DNA of 64,000 nt from Salipiger mucosus DSM 16094 (GTDB taxonomy: Bacteria > Pseudomonadota > Alphaproteobacteria > Rhodobacterales > Rhodobacteraceae), in the NCBI RefSeq assembly GCF_000442255.1, contig NZ_KE557276.1, forward strand, positions 240,877 to 304,876, read 5' to 3'. Below the pieces are notes generated by a model. That model saw only the letters and a list, made by a program, of their open reading frames with translations, ran no database searches and was not told where the DNA came from. This document shows, piece after piece, positions 42,059 through 50,950 of this stretch. The number at the start of each line of letters is the position of its first letter. Positions within the stretch are counted from its first letter, which is position 1. The position numbers and the translations under genes were made by a program.

Positions 42059-42811
42059 TCACGGTGCTGCAAGGGCGTCTTCACCTTTGGCGATCGGCCG
42101 ACCCTCGGCGGTCCAGTCGGACCAGCCGGGGAAGTCGAGCGGAATGTCACCGTCGAGCGCCGTGAGACGGCGCCGCCAAGTGGCGAAGTTGCGGGTCAGG
42201 CGATCCTCGGCGGCCTGCGCGTCCTCGTAGCTGTAGCCGTGCCCCTGCACCCCGTGGGAGGTGAAGGGCGGCAGGACCGAGAAGCCCATGTAGTGCATCG
42301 AGTAGTGCACCGGCCAGAGCATCGTCCCGAGGTCGCCGCCGCGGCAGCCGGGGCCGAAGGCCTCGGCCGGGGCGCCGGTGCTGAGCGAGACCAGCGCGCG
42401 CCGGCCGCGGAAATAGCCGGCGTCGTAGCGCATCCGGCTGGTGTAGAGACCGCCGCTCACGAAGACGCGGTCCATCCAGCCCTTCAGGATGGCGGGCGGC
42501 CCGTGCCACCAGAGCGGGAATTGCAGGATCACGAGATCGGCGTGCTCGAGGTTGGCGATCTCGGCTCTGACTGCGCCGGGCAGGGTGCCGGTGGTCCAGG
42601 CGTGGCGCTGCTCGGCGAGGGCCGCGAAGCGGTCCGGGTCGGCGCGGTCGTGGTAGTGGCGCGGGGCTTCGACCGGGTCGAAGCCGTCCCGGTAGAGATC
42701 GGTGACGGTCACGGTGCCGCCCCGTGCCCGCAGCGCCTGCGCGGCGGTCCGGGTGAGGGCCGCGTTGTAGGACTGCGGCTCGGGGTGGGCGTGAACGATG
42801 TGGGTTTGCAT
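42059..42811 (-). CDS. flavodoxin-fold NAD(P)H:quinone oxidoreductase (MdaB/Kef-accessory type)
   Basis: This 250-residue enzyme of the NQO1/MdaB family has an N-terminal phosphate-binding loop (THIVHAHPEPQSYNAALTRT), the FMN/FAD segment LVILQFPLWWHGPPAILKGW near residue 95 and the active-site loop around STGAPAEAFGPG. It performs two-electron reduction of quinones. It is divergently paired with a LysR regulator, the standard arrangement for substrate-induced quinone reductases. Standard length. Confidence 0.9.
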   Translation of the reverse strand: MQTHIVHAHPEPQSYNAALTRTAAQALRARGGTVTVTDLYRDGFDPVEAPRHYHDRADPDRFAALAEQRHAWTTGTLPGAVRAEIANLEHADLVILQFPLWWHGPPAILKGWMDRVFVSGGLYTSRMRYDAGYFRGRRALVSLSTGAPAEAFGPGCRGGDLGTMLWPVHYSMHYMGFSVLPPFTSHGVQGHGYSYEDAQAAEDRLTRNFATWRRRLTALDGDIPLDFPGWSDWTAEGRPIAKGEDALAAP

Positions 42812-42905
42812 TGGGGGGCCTCTGTCGTCGGAATGGCGTGCCCCTGACGTTGAATGTTCATTTCTGATATGTCGTCACAAGACTCTGCAAGCCGGACTTT
42901 CAGGT

Positions 42906-43775
42906 ATGAACGATAAGCTCGACTGGACCGATTACGAGACCGTGCTGCGCATCGCCGAGGCCGGGTCGCTGACCGGCGCGGCGCAGCGGCTGGGGACGAG
43001 CCATCCCACGATGTTCCGCCGGATCAACGCCGTCGAGGACCGGCTGGGCGTGCGGCTTTTCGAGCGGTTCCGGACGGGTTACGTGCCGACGACGGCGGGC
43101 GAGGATCTGGTCGCCGCCGCCCGCCAGATCGAGGCGCTGACCAACGAGACCGAGCGGCGGCTGGCCGGGCGCGATCTGCGGCCCTCGGGTGTGGTGCGGC
43201 TGGCGACGACCGACACGCTGCTCGCGGGGCTGCTGGCGCCCGAGATCGCATGCCTGCGGGAGCGCGAGCCCGGGATCGTGCTGGAGGTGGCGCTGTCGAA
43301 CGCGGTCTCCGACCTGTCCTTTCGCGAAGCCGACGTGGCGATCCGGCCCGCCGCGGCGCCGGAGCCGCACCTGGTGGGCAAGCGGCTGGGGCGAATCCGG
43401 CAGGCGGTCTACGCGCACCGCTCGCTGGAGGTCGCGCCGGGGACGGACCTGGCGGAGTTGCCCTGGATCGGGCCGAGCGCCTCGATGGGCTATGGCCAGT
43501 TGCGCGCCTGGATGCGCGATAGCGGCTGCGAGGCGGCCTGCGTCGCCCGCGTGGACAGCGTGCTGGGCCTGCAGGCCGCCGTGCGCGCGGGGATCGGGGT
43601 CGCGGTGCTGCCCTGCTACCTCGGCGTGTCGGATGGCGAACTGGTGCAGGTCGGGAAAGAGATCGACGCGCTGGCCGTCGACCTCTGGCTGCTGACGCAT
43701 CCCGACCTGCGCCGGACCGCGCGGGTGCGGGCGGTGCTGGATTACTTCGGGGAGCGGCAGGGCGCTTTGCTGTGA
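42906..43775 (+). CDS. LysR-family transcriptional regulator
   Basis: The 289-residue regulator has an N-terminal winged HTH (WTDYETVLRIAEAGSLTGAA then QRLGTSHPTMFRRINAVEDR, residues ~5-45) and a periplasmic-binding-like effector domain starting near SGVVRLATTDTLLAGLLAPE. Start chosen at the ATG giving MNDKLDW. It is divergent from the quinone reductase gene, with 94 bases between starts, so it probably controls that gene in response to a quinone or phenolic effector; this is inference from the pairing. Confidence 0.9.
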   Translation: MNDKLDWTDYETVLRIAEAGSLTGAAQRLGTSHPTMFRRINAVEDRLGVRLFERFRTGYVPTTAGEDLVAAARQIEALTNETERRLAGRDLRPSGVVRLATTDTLLAGLLAPEIACLREREPGIVLEVALSNAVSDLSFREADVAIRPAAAPEPHLVGKRLGRIRQAVYAHRSLEVAPGTDLAELPWIGPSASMGYGQLRAWMRDSGCEAACVARVDSVLGLQAAVRAGIGVAVLPCYLGVSDGELVQVGKEIDALAVDLWLLTHPDLRRTARVRAVLDYFGERQGALL

Positions 43776-43804
43776 GGCGTGGGAGCCGGCACGGGTTTGA
43801 ACGG

Positions 43805-43838
43805 AAAACGGCCCGCGCGGGGAGCGCGGGCCGTTGGA
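43805..43838 (-). terminator. perfect 12-bp hairpin in the LysR/iron-binding-protein gap
   Basis: AACGGCCCGCGC (43807-43818) pairs with GCGCGGGCCGTT (43824-43835) across GGGGA. On the minus strand it is followed by TTCCG after TTTT, so it would best terminate leftward transcription from the iron-binding protein gene. Confidence 0.5.
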
Positions 43839-43872
43839 AGGGCTCGGGGCTTGGCGGCCTGAGGCCGGGCCC

Positions 43873-43948
43873 GTGACCGGGGCTCCGCCCGTGACCGGGG
43901 TTCCGCCGGTGCCGGGGCTCCGCCCGTGCCGGGGCTCCGCCCGTGACC
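43873..43948. repeat. short GC-rich tandem repeat, 17-18 bp unit, ~4.3 copies
   Basis: Units begin at 43873, 43891, 43909, 43926 and 43943 (partial). The consensus is GTGACCGGGGCTCCGCCC; the third and fourth units lack one base. It lies in a 225-base gene-free gap between convergent genes, next to two hairpins. Confidence 0.7.
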
Positions 43949-43952
43949 TGCT

Positions 43953-43975
43953 CAATCGCTCCACTGGAGCGATTG
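43953..43975 (-). terminator. perfect 10-bp hairpin after the iron-binding-protein gene
   Basis: CAATCGCTCC (43953-43962) pairs with GGAGCGATTG (43966-43975) with a 3-base loop, 25 bases after the stop at 44001. No T-run follows; it could be a 3' stabilising structure. Confidence 0.4.
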
Positions 43976-44000
43976 CCGCGCCATAGGCGCGGACCGCAGG

Positions 44001-45005
44001 TCACCCATCAAAATCCACTTCTTCGATGAGGCGCAGGGCGTCGCCGCGCAGGCCGGCGAGGGTCATCAGGTTGACCTCGTCGGCGTCGAACTCGCCCCAG
44101 CCCTGCACCAGCTCGTCGGCCTCGGTGCCGGGCGCGATCGGGTACTCGAAGTTGGCGTGGGCATAGACCTCCTGCGCCTCGGGCGAGGCGAGGAATTCCA
44201 TCATCTGAAGCGCGTTCTCGCGGTTCGGCGCGGACTGGGTCATCGCGACGCCCGAGATGTTGACGTGCGTGCCGCCATCCTCGAACTCGGGGAAGAGCAC
44301 GTTGACCGAGTTGGCCCACTCCTGCTGTTCCTCGTCCTGCAGCATCTTGCCCATGTAGTAGGTGTTGCCGAGGCTGATGTCGCACTCGCCGGCCCAGATC
44401 GCGCGGACCTGCGCGCGGTCGTTGCCCTGCGGCTTGCGCGCGAGGTTCGACTTCACGCCCTCGAGCCAGGTCCTGGTCTCTTCCTCGCCGTGGTGGTGCA
44501 GCATCGCCGCGACCAGCGCCACGTTGTAGGGGTGGGTGCCCGAGCGGGTGCAGATGCGGCCTTCCCACTTGGGATCGGCGAGATCCTCGTAGGTGGTGAC
44601 CTCGGAGGGGTCCACGCGGTCCTTGGAGGCATAGACGATGCGCGCGCGCGTCGTCAGGCCGAACCACTGGCCGTCGGGATCGCGGTACTCGGAGGGCACG
44701 TTTTCCGACAGCACGTCGCTTTCGACCGACTGGGTCACGCCGGCGTCGACCAGCGCGGCGAGGCGCGAGATGTCGACGGTGAAGACGAGATCGGCGGGCG
44801 AGCGGTCGCCCTCGGCCTGCAGGCGCTCGACCATGCCGCTGTCGAGATAGGCGACGTTCACGGTGATGCCGGTCTTCTCGGTGAAGGCATCGGTGAGCGG
44901 TTTCAGCAGTTCCGGCTGGCGATAGGAATAGAGATTGACCTCCTGCGCGAGCGCGGGCGTGGCGGTGGCCAGCAGGGCGAGCGTGGATGCGAAACGCAGC
45001 GACAT
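44001..45005 (-). CDS. Fe(3+) ABC transporter substrate-binding protein (FbpA/FutA type)
   Basis: This 334-residue periplasmic ferric-iron binding protein has a signal peptide (RFASTLALLATATPALAQ, cleavage after AQ near residue 21), then the mature start EVNLYSYRQPELLKPL. Family motifs include FTVDISRLAALVDAG, LADPKWEGRICTRSGTHPYN, the RKPQGNDRAQVRAIWAGECDI segment and GNTYYMGKML, which carries the paired iron-ligating tyrosines. No permease or ATPase gene is adjacent, so it is an orphan binding protein here. A strong GAGGAGG ribosome site precedes the ATG. A small inverted repeat TCGGG-N5-CCCGA (45058-45072) upstream could be a regulatory site. Confidence 0.93.
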   Translation of the reverse strand: MSLRFASTLALLATATPALAQEVNLYSYRQPELLKPLTDAFTEKTGITVNVAYLDSGMVERLQAEGDRSPADLVFTVDISRLAALVDAGVTQSVESDVLSENVPSEYRDPDGQWFGLTTRARIVYASKDRVDPSEVTTYEDLADPKWEGRICTRSGTHPYNVALVAAMLHHHGEEETRTWLEGVKSNLARKPQGNDRAQVRAIWAGECDISLGNTYYMGKMLQDEEQQEWANSVNVLFPEFEDGGTHVNISGVAMTQSAPNRENALQMMEFLASPEAQEVYAHANFEYPIAPGTEADELVQGWGEFDADEVNLMTLAGLRGDALRLIEEVDFDG

Positions 45006-45081
45006 GAATTCCTCCTCTTGGGCGTTCGTTCGCGCGTCTTAAATCCGACTATTTCTATCGGGTCAATCCCGACAATTGATC

Positions 45082-45895
45082 TCAGGTTCTGCCGGCCTTC
45101 TCCCGCGCCTTGGCCGCGTCCCAGAGCGCGTCCATCTCGGCGAGGTCGCTGTCCGAGGGGCTGCGGCCCTGTTCCGCGAGGGCCTCCTCGATGGCGCCGA
45201 AGCGGCGGGTGAACTTGGCGTTGGCTCGGCGCAGGGCGGCCTCGGGGTCGATGTCCATGTGCCGGGCGAGGTTGGCCATGACGAAGAGCAGGTCGCCGAA
45301 TTCCTCCTCGGCGTGGTCGGGGTCGGTGGCCTCGCGCAGCTCCTGCGCCTCCTCGACGATCTTGTCGATCACCTCGTCGGTGGAAGGCCAGTCGAAGCCC
45401 ACGCGGGCGGCGCGCTTCTGCAGCTTGAGCGCGCGCAGGAGCGCGGGCAGGCCGAGGGCCACGCCGTCGAGCACGCCGGTCTCGGCGCGTTCGGCGCGTT
45501 CGGCAGCCTTGATCGCCTCCCAGTCGCGGGTCTGCTGGTCGGGGCTCTTGGCGTTGGACTCCGCGCCGAACACATGGGGGTGGCCGGGCGACCATCTTGT
45601 CGGACATGGTGTCGGCCACCTCGTCGAAGGTGAAGAGCCCGCGCTCGGCGGCCATCTGGGCGTGGAAGACCGACTGGAAGAGCAGGTCGCCCAGCTCGCC
45701 CCGGAGCTCGTCCCAGGCCTCGCGCTCGATGGCGTCGGCGACCTCGTAGGCCTCCTCGATGGTATAGGGGGCGATGGTCGAGAAGTCCTGCGCGACGTCC
45801 CAGGGGCAGCCGGTCTCGGGGTCGCGCAGACGGCGCATGATCTCGAGCAGGCGGGGCATGCCGCCCTTGGGGTCGTGGATCAGATCGTCGCTCAT
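45082..45895 (-). pseudogene. mazG: nucleoside triphosphate pyrophosphohydrolase MazG, single +1 frameshift
   Basis: The N-terminal frame starts MSDDLIHDPKGGMPRLLEIM and contains the first MazG domain (GCPWDVAQDFSTIAPYTIEEAYE; WDELRGELGDLLFQSVFHA) up to DKMVAR. Near 45,585 the frame changes, and the other frame continues from VFGAESNAKSP through the second MazG domain (EEEFGDLLFVMANLARHMDI) to AREKAGRT. The span is 814 bases, one over a multiple of three. Removing one C from the GGCCACCCCC run restores RHPHVFGAE, the conserved MazG motif, and a 270-residue protein. It hydrolyses NTPs as a housekeeping enzyme. Sequence error is the likeliest cause. Confidence 0.87.
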
Positions 45896-46024
45896 GCTGC
45901 GGTCTCCCTTCGCGGTCTTGCCCTTGTCCTGCGGCATCGTCCGGGCGGAGTCCAGTGCGGGCGGGCCCTTGCGGAGCGGGGGGCTTCGCGGTTTCATGCG
46001 CCCGAGCCCGCCACCGGAGAGCCC

Positions 46025-47200
46025 ATGCCCGTCATCAATTCCATCGCCGCCGAGGCCGAGACGCTGACCGCCTGGCGGCGGCACCTGCACGCCCATCCCG
46101 AGCTGCTGTTCGACTGCGTGAAGACCGCCGCCTTCGTCGTTGAAAAGCTGAAGAGTTTCGGCATCACGGAGATCCACGAGGGGATCGCGCATACCGGCGT
46201 CGTTGCGGTGATCGAGGGGCGCGCGCCGGGGCGGACCATCGGGCTGCGGGCGGACATGGACGCGCTGCCGATGGAGGACCTGTCGGGCGCCGCGCATGCC
46301 TCGACCGTGCCGGGGATGGCGCATGCCTGCGGGCACGACGGCCACACGGTGATGCTGCTCGCGGCGGCGAAATACCTTGCCGGGACGCGCAATTTCGCGG
46401 GGCGCGCGGCGCTGATCTTCCAGCCGGCCGAGGAAGGCGGTGGCGGCGGCAAGGTCATGGTCGACGAGGGGATCATGGAGCGCTTCGACATCGCCGAGGT
46501 CTACGGGCTGCACAACACGCCGGGGCGGCCGGTGGGACAGGTGGCGACGGCGCCGGGGCCGCTGATGGCCTCGGCGGACGAGTTCCGCATCGAGATCGCC
46601 GGGCGTGGCGGCCACGGGGCGCAGCCGCAGACCACGCTGGACCCGATCCCGGCGGCCGCGGCCACGGCGCAGGCGCTGCAGACCATCGTGAGCCGCAACG
46701 CCGATCCGCTGGACCGGCTGGTGGTCTCGGTCACGCAGATCCACGCGGGCACGGCGGACAACATCATCCCCGAGACGGCCTGGCTGGGCGGCACGGTGCG
46801 CAGCTTCCGGCCCGCGGTGCGCGACATGGCGCAGGCGCGGCTGACCGCCATCGCGGAGGCGCAGGCGGCGGTCTATGGCTGCAGCGCGAAGGTGATCTAC
46901 GAGCGCGGCTACCCGCCGCTGGTGAACCATGCCGAGCAGGCGCGCTTTGCCGCCGAGGTGGCGCGCGAGGTGGTGGGCGAGCGCAACGTCGAGGGCGACT
47001 GCGAGCCGATCACCCCGGCCGAGGATTTCGCCTACATGCTGGAGGCGCGGCCGGGCGCCTACATGTTCGTGGGGCAGGGCGACACGCCGATGTGTCACCA
47101 CCCGGCCTACGATTTCAACGACGCCATCGCGCCGGTGGGCGCGAGCCTGCTGGCGCGGCTGGTGGAGCGGTCGCTGCCGCTGCCGGGCGGCGGGGCGTAA
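46025..47200 (+). CDS. M20-family amidohydrolase (hippurate/N-acyl-amino-acid hydrolase type)
   Basis: This 391-residue metallohydrolase has metal-site motifs GLRADMDALPM near residue 75, HACGHDGHTVM near 100 and FQPAEEGGGGG near 135, a dimerisation domain with the RGGHGAQPQTTLDP segment, and a late CHHPAYDFND that supplies the last His. The family splits N-acyl groups from amino acids. It starts 129 bases after the divergent mazG start and lies 19 bases before the agmatinase-like gene, an operon pair that suggests handling of an acylated amine or guanidino compound. Exact substrate unknown. Confidence 0.9.
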   Translation: MPVINSIAAEAETLTAWRRHLHAHPELLFDCVKTAAFVVEKLKSFGITEIHEGIAHTGVVAVIEGRAPGRTIGLRADMDALPMEDLSGAAHASTVPGMAHACGHDGHTVMLLAAAKYLAGTRNFAGRAALIFQPAEEGGGGGKVMVDEGIMERFDIAEVYGLHNTPGRPVGQVATAPGPLMASADEFRIEIAGRGGHGAQPQTTLDPIPAAAATAQALQTIVSRNADPLDRLVVSVTQIHAGTADNIIPETAWLGGTVRSFRPAVRDMAQARLTAIAEAQAAVYGCSAKVIYERGYPPLVNHAEQARFAAEVAREVVGERNVEGDCEPITPAEDFAYMLEARPGAYMFVGQGDTPMCHHPAYDFNDAIAPVGASLLARLVERSLPLPGGGA

Positions 47201-47219
47201 CAGGACAAGAGGAGCCGTC

Positions 47220-48179
47220 ATGGCGCTGGAAGACGCGAAAACGCAGATCGATCATGCCTTTACCCGGGAGGATCTGAAGGGGCCGAGCTTCGAGAACGTC
47301 TTCGGGGGCGCGGCCTCGTTCCTGCGGCGGAAGTACACCAAGGACCTCGCGGGGGTGGATGTCGCGGTGACGGGCGTGCCCTTCGACCAGGCGGTGACGA
47401 ACCGGCCGGGCACGCGGCTGGGGCCGCGGGCGATCCGCGAGGCCTCGCTGCTGCAACCCTGCGACGCGCCGTATGGCTGGGGCTACGACGTGCTGAGCGA
47501 GTTCGCCATCGCCGACTACGGCGATCTTGCCTTCGACTATGCCGACGTGCCGGCCTTTCCGGCCACGCTGCAGGCCCATATCGCGGGGATTCTCGGGGCC
47601 GGCGCGGGGTCCGTCACGCTGGGGGGCGATCACTTCATCACGCTGCCGATCCTCAAGGCCTACGCGGAAAAATACGGGCCGATGAGCGTGATCCAGTTCG
47701 ATGCCCACGGCGACACCTGGGCCGATGACGACATGGACCGGATCGACCACGGCACCTTCATGTACAAGGCGGCGAAGCTGGGGATCGTGGACCCGACGCA
47801 CTCGGTCCAGATCGGCATCCGCACCGACAACCCCGAACCGCTGGACTTCACCATCCTCGATGCGCGCGAGGTGCACCGCGAGGGCCCCGAGGCCATCGCC
47901 GAGCGGGCGCGCCGGATCGTGGGCGACCGGCCCTGCTACATCACCTTCGACATCGACGCGCTGGACCCGGCCTTTGCGCCGGGCACGGGCACGCCGGTCT
48001 GGGGCGGGCTGACGAGCAACCAGGCGGCGGTGATGCTGCGCGCGCTGGCGGGGATCGACCTCAAGGGCGGTGACGTGGTCGAGGTCTCGCCGCCCTTCGA
48101 CACCACCGGGGCCACCGCCATCGCGGGGGCGCACGTGGCGACGGAACTGCTGTGCCTCTGGGGCTGGACCCGGCGCTGA
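47220..48179 (+). CDS. ureohydrolase family protein (agmatinase/guanidino acid hydrolase-like)
   Basis: This 319-residue arginase-fold binuclear metallohydrolase has ligand motifs GGDHFITLPI near residue 140, QFDAHGDTWAD near 160 and FDIDALDPAFAPGTGTPVWGG near 245. The N-terminal segment FTREDLKGPSFENVFGGAAS and NRPGTRLGPRAIREAS fit the agmatinase/SpeB-like group, which includes guanidinobutyrase and guanidinopropionase. It releases urea from a guanidino compound. Ribosome site AAGAGGAG lies 6 bases before the ATG. It pairs with the M20 hydrolase gene upstream. Confidence 0.92.
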   Translation: MALEDAKTQIDHAFTREDLKGPSFENVFGGAASFLRRKYTKDLAGVDVAVTGVPFDQAVTNRPGTRLGPRAIREASLLQPCDAPYGWGYDVLSEFAIADYGDLAFDYADVPAFPATLQAHIAGILGAGAGSVTLGGDHFITLPILKAYAEKYGPMSVIQFDAHGDTWADDDMDRIDHGTFMYKAAKLGIVDPTHSVQIGIRTDNPEPLDFTILDAREVHREGPEAIAERARRIVGDRPCYITFDIDALDPAFAPGTGTPVWGGLTSNQAAVMLRALAGIDLKGGDVVEVSPPFDTTGATAIAGAHVATELLCLWGWTRR

Positions 48180-48316
48180 CCGGCGGGCAATTTCCCGCGA
48201 GGACGGGGTCTTGGGCCTTTTCCCGGTGGTTGGAATCGTGCGAACAGGGCGCGGTGGCTGGCCCGGCGGGCCAAAGCGGCCCGCTGTCGGGCCCCAGGCG
48301 TGGAGGGTAAGGGATC

Positions 48317-48727
48317 GTGCGCATGTTCTTCTGGCTGATCGTTCTTGTCGTCATCGGCGGCCTCGCGTGGATTCGCCTGGCGCCCTCGGACCCCGCGGTC
48401 TGGCACGTCGACCCGCAGGTGACCGCCGACCAGGACCTCGCAAGCGGCGTGCGGCGGCGCATCGACGGCGGCGCCGAGACCTTCCAGGAACTGCACCGCA
48501 TCATCCTCGAGGAGCCGCGCACCGAGGTGCTGGCGGGCACGCCCACCGAGGGCCGCGTGACCTACGTCAGCCGCTCGCTCTGGATGGGCTTTCCCGACTA
48601 CACCACGGTGCAGCAGGCCGAGGATCACCTCGAGCTCTACGCGCGGCAGCGCTTCGGGCAGTCGGACCTGGGCGTGAACCGCAAGCGCGTCGAGGGCTGG
48701 CTGGCGGACCTGCGCGCCGGGGGCTGA
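48317..48727 (+). CDS. DUF1499-family protein
   Basis: The 136-residue protein has one N-terminal membrane helix or uncleaved signal anchor (FFWLIVLVVIGGLAWIRLAP) and a DUF1499 domain (TEGRVTYVSRSLWMGFPDYT; LELYARQRFGQSDLGVNRKR). The function of the family is unknown. The GTG start has AAGGG just upstream; an ATG 6 bases later is an alternative. It is followed by the three-palindrome repeat at 48735. Confidence 0.8.
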   Translation: MRMFFWLIVLVVIGGLAWIRLAPSDPAVWHVDPQVTADQDLASGVRRRIDGGAETFQELHRIILEEPRTEVLAGTPTEGRVTYVSRSLWMGFPDYTTVQQAEDHLELYARQRFGQSDLGVNRKRVEGWLADLRAGG

Positions 48728-48734
48728 GGGGCCC

Positions 48735-48778
48735 AGTCTCTTCGAAGAGATCTGCAGATTCCTTGCCAAGGAATTTGG
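48735..48778 (+). repeat. 44-bp three-palindrome intergenic element, copy 1
   Basis: It contains three consecutive perfect palindromes: TCTCTTCGAAGAGA (14 bp), ATCTGCAGAT (10 bp) and ATTCCTTG-C-CAAGGAAT (8-bp arms, 1-base centre). It begins 8 bases after the DUF1499 stop and ends 50 bases before the prfA start. A second, 34/44-identical copy is at 61264-61307 in inverted orientation. Confidence 0.8.
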
Positions 48779-48828
48779 GCCGCGCCCGGCCTTGACCCTG
48801 TGCGCGCTTTCGGGACATGGAGTGCGCC

Positions 48829-49875
48829 ATGGTGCCCGCAGAACGACTTCAGCAGATCCGAGACCGCTTTGAATACCTCGAGGCCTGCATGGCCACGGGC
48901 GAGGGCGACATCGCCGCGCTGGGGCGCGAATACGCCGAGCTGAAGCCCGTCGTCGAGCGCATCCACGAATGGGAGGCGCTGCAGGGCGATCTGACCGAGG
49001 CCGAGGCCATGCTGGCGGATCCCGAGATGGCCGCGCTGGCCGAGGAGGAGCTGCCCGCCCTGCGCGCGCGGCTGCCCGAGGTCGAGCATGCGCTGCAGCT
49101 GGCGCTGCTGCCGCGCGACGCGGCCGATGCGCGGCCCGCGATCCTCGAGATCCGGCCCGGCACCGGCGGCGAGGAGGCGGCGCTCTTCGCGGGCGATCTG
49201 GCGCGGATGTACCAGCGCTACGCCGAGGCGCGGGGCTGGCGCTGGGAGGTGATCGAGGAGCAGCCCAGCGAGCTGGGCGGGTTGCGCGAGCTGGTGGTGC
49301 GGATCGTGGGCGAGGGCGTCTTTGCCCGGCTGAAGTACGAATCCGGCGTGCACCGCGTGCAGCGCGTGCCCGAGACCGAGAGCGGCGGGCGCATCCATAC
49401 CTCGGCCGCCACGGTCGCGGTGCTGCCCGAGGCCGAGGCGGTCGACATCGAGATCGCCCCGGGCGACATCCGCGTCGACACCATGCGCAGCTCGGGCGCG
49501 GGCGGGCAGCACGTCAACACCACGGACTCGGCGGTGCGGATCACGCATATTCCCACCGGCGTCGTGGTCACGAGTTCCGAGAAGTCGCAGCACCGCAACC
49601 GCGAGATCGCCATGCAGGTGCTGCGCACGCGGCTCTTCGACATGGAGCGGCAGAAGGCGGCCGACGCGCGCGCCTCGGACCGCAAGGCGCAGGTGGGCTC
49701 GGGCGACCGGTCCGAGCGCATCCGGACCTACAACTTCCCGCAGGGGCGGATGACCGATCACCGCATCGGGCTGACGCTCTACCGGCTGGAGCAGATCCTG
49801 GGCGGCGATCTCGACGAGATCGTCGATGCGCTGACCGCCGAGGCGCAGGCGGCGCAGCTGGCCGAGATGCAATGA
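48829..49875 (+). CDS. prfA: peptide chain release factor 1
   Basis: This 348-residue release factor recognises UAA/UAG. The peptidyl-hydrolysis GGQ is in [20 protein letters not shown] near residue 225; the N-terminal helical domain and [16 protein letters not shown] also match RF1 (distinguished from RF2 by the absence of an internal frameshift and by the anticodon-like loop region). Start ATG chosen at MVPAERLQQ, with GGAG 7 bases upstream. It overlaps prmC by 4 bases. Confidence 0.96.
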   Translation: MVPAERLQQIRDRFEYLEACMATGEGDIAALGREYAELKPVVERIHEWEALQGDLTEAEAMLADPEMAALAEEELPALRARLPEVEHALQLALLPRDAADARPAILEIRPGTGGEEAALFAGDLARMYQRYAEARGWRWEVIEEQPSELGGLRELVVRIVGEGVFARLKYESGVHRVQRVPETESGGRIHTSAATVAVLPEAEAVDIEIAPGDIRVDTMRSSGAGGQHVNTTDSAVRITHIPTGVVVTSSEKSQHRNREIAMQVLRTRLFDMERQKAADARASDRKAQVGSGDRSERIRTYNFPQGRMTDHRIGLTLYRLEQILGGDLDEIVDALTAEAQAAQLAEMQ

Positions 49876-50726
49876 GCGCGGGCGTGACGGGCTCGGTCCT
49901 GCTGGCGCGGGCCACGGCGCGGCTGGTCGAGGCGGGGATTCCCGACGCGGGCCGCGATGCGCGGCGGCTGCTGGCGCATGTGCTGAAGGTGCCGCCGGGG
50001 CGGCTGACGCTGTTCCTGCCCGAGCCGGTCGGGGACGCGGCCGGGGCCAGCTTCGAGGCGCTGATCGCGCGGCGCGCGGCGCGCGAGCCGGTGAGCCACC
50101 TGACGGGACGGCGGCTGTTCTACGGCCGCGAGTTCCTGGTGACGCCCGATGTGCTGGACCCGCGCCCCGAGACCGAGGTGCTGGTCGAGGCGGCGCTCTC
50201 GGAGCCCTTCGCGCGGGTGCTGGACCTGGGCACCGGCTCGGGCTGCATCCTGCTGACGCTGCTGGCCGAGCGCGAGGGCGCGACGGGCACGGGCACCGAC
50301 CTGGGCGCGGCGGCGCTGGAGGTGGCCTACTGGAACCGCAACGCGATGAAGCTGGAGCCGCGCGCCACGCTGGCGCAGGGCGACTGGTATGGCGCGCTGG
50401 AGGGGCCGGAGCGGTTCGACCTGATCGTGTCGAACCCGCCCTACATCGCCGCCGCCGAGATGGCGGGGCTCTCGCCGGAGGTGCTGGGGCACGAGCCGCG
50501 CATGGCGCTGACCGACGAGGGCGACGGGCTTTCGGCCTATGGCGCGATCGCGGCGGGGGCGGCGGCGCATCTGGCGCCGGGCGGACGGCTGATGGTCGAG
50601 ATCGGGCCCACGCAGGGGCCCGCCGTGGCGCGGCTTTTCGAGGCGGCGGGGCTCGCGCGGGTGAGCGTGACGCCCGACCTCGACGGGCGCGACCGGGTGG
50701 TTTCAGGACGGCTCGGGGCCGCCTGA
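49872..50726 (+). CDS. prmC: release factor glutamine methyltransferase
   Basis: This 284-residue SAM-dependent enzyme methylates the GGQ glutamine of release factors. SAM motif [18 protein letters not shown] is near residue 115 and the catalytic NPPY is in [16 protein letters not shown] near 185; the N-terminal helical domain ends before [20 protein letters not shown]. The ATG overlaps the prfA stop (ATGA), the classic prfA-prmC coupling. Confidence 0.96.
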   Translation: MSAGVTGSVLLARATARLVEAGIPDAGRDARRLLAHVLKVPPGRLTLFLPEPVGDAAGASFEALIARRAAREPVSHLTGRRLFYGREFLVTPDVLDPRPETEVLVEAALSEPFARVLDLGTGSGCILLTLLAEREGATGTGTDLGAAALEVAYWNRNAMKLEPRATLAQGDWYGALEGPERFDLIVSNPPYIAAAEMAGLSPEVLGHEPRMALTDEGDGLSAYGAIAAGAAAHLAPGGRLMVEIGPTQGPAVARLFEAAGLARVSVTPDLDGRDRVVSGRLGAA

Positions 50727-50950
50727 CCGGCGAAAACATGCGGAATCCCGCGGGAATCAGGCCGATTCGACCGGTTTTTTTCTTGTCACGAGGCCCCCGA
50801 CATGATTGGTAGAGGGGGTCGGCGCGGTGGATGCCTCACGGCGGTCCCGCCCGACGCCAACCCTCCATGAGAGTGACCCGGTCAGTAAAGGCGCGCCTCG
50901 CGCACCACAGGGTCACCGGGACAGTCAGATACAGGACTGATAGCGAAGAG

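Noticed and set aside
43873-43948. Tandem repeat considered as a CRISPR array
   Set aside because: The units are directly adjacent with no unique spacers, only 17-18 bp long, and no cas genes are nearby.
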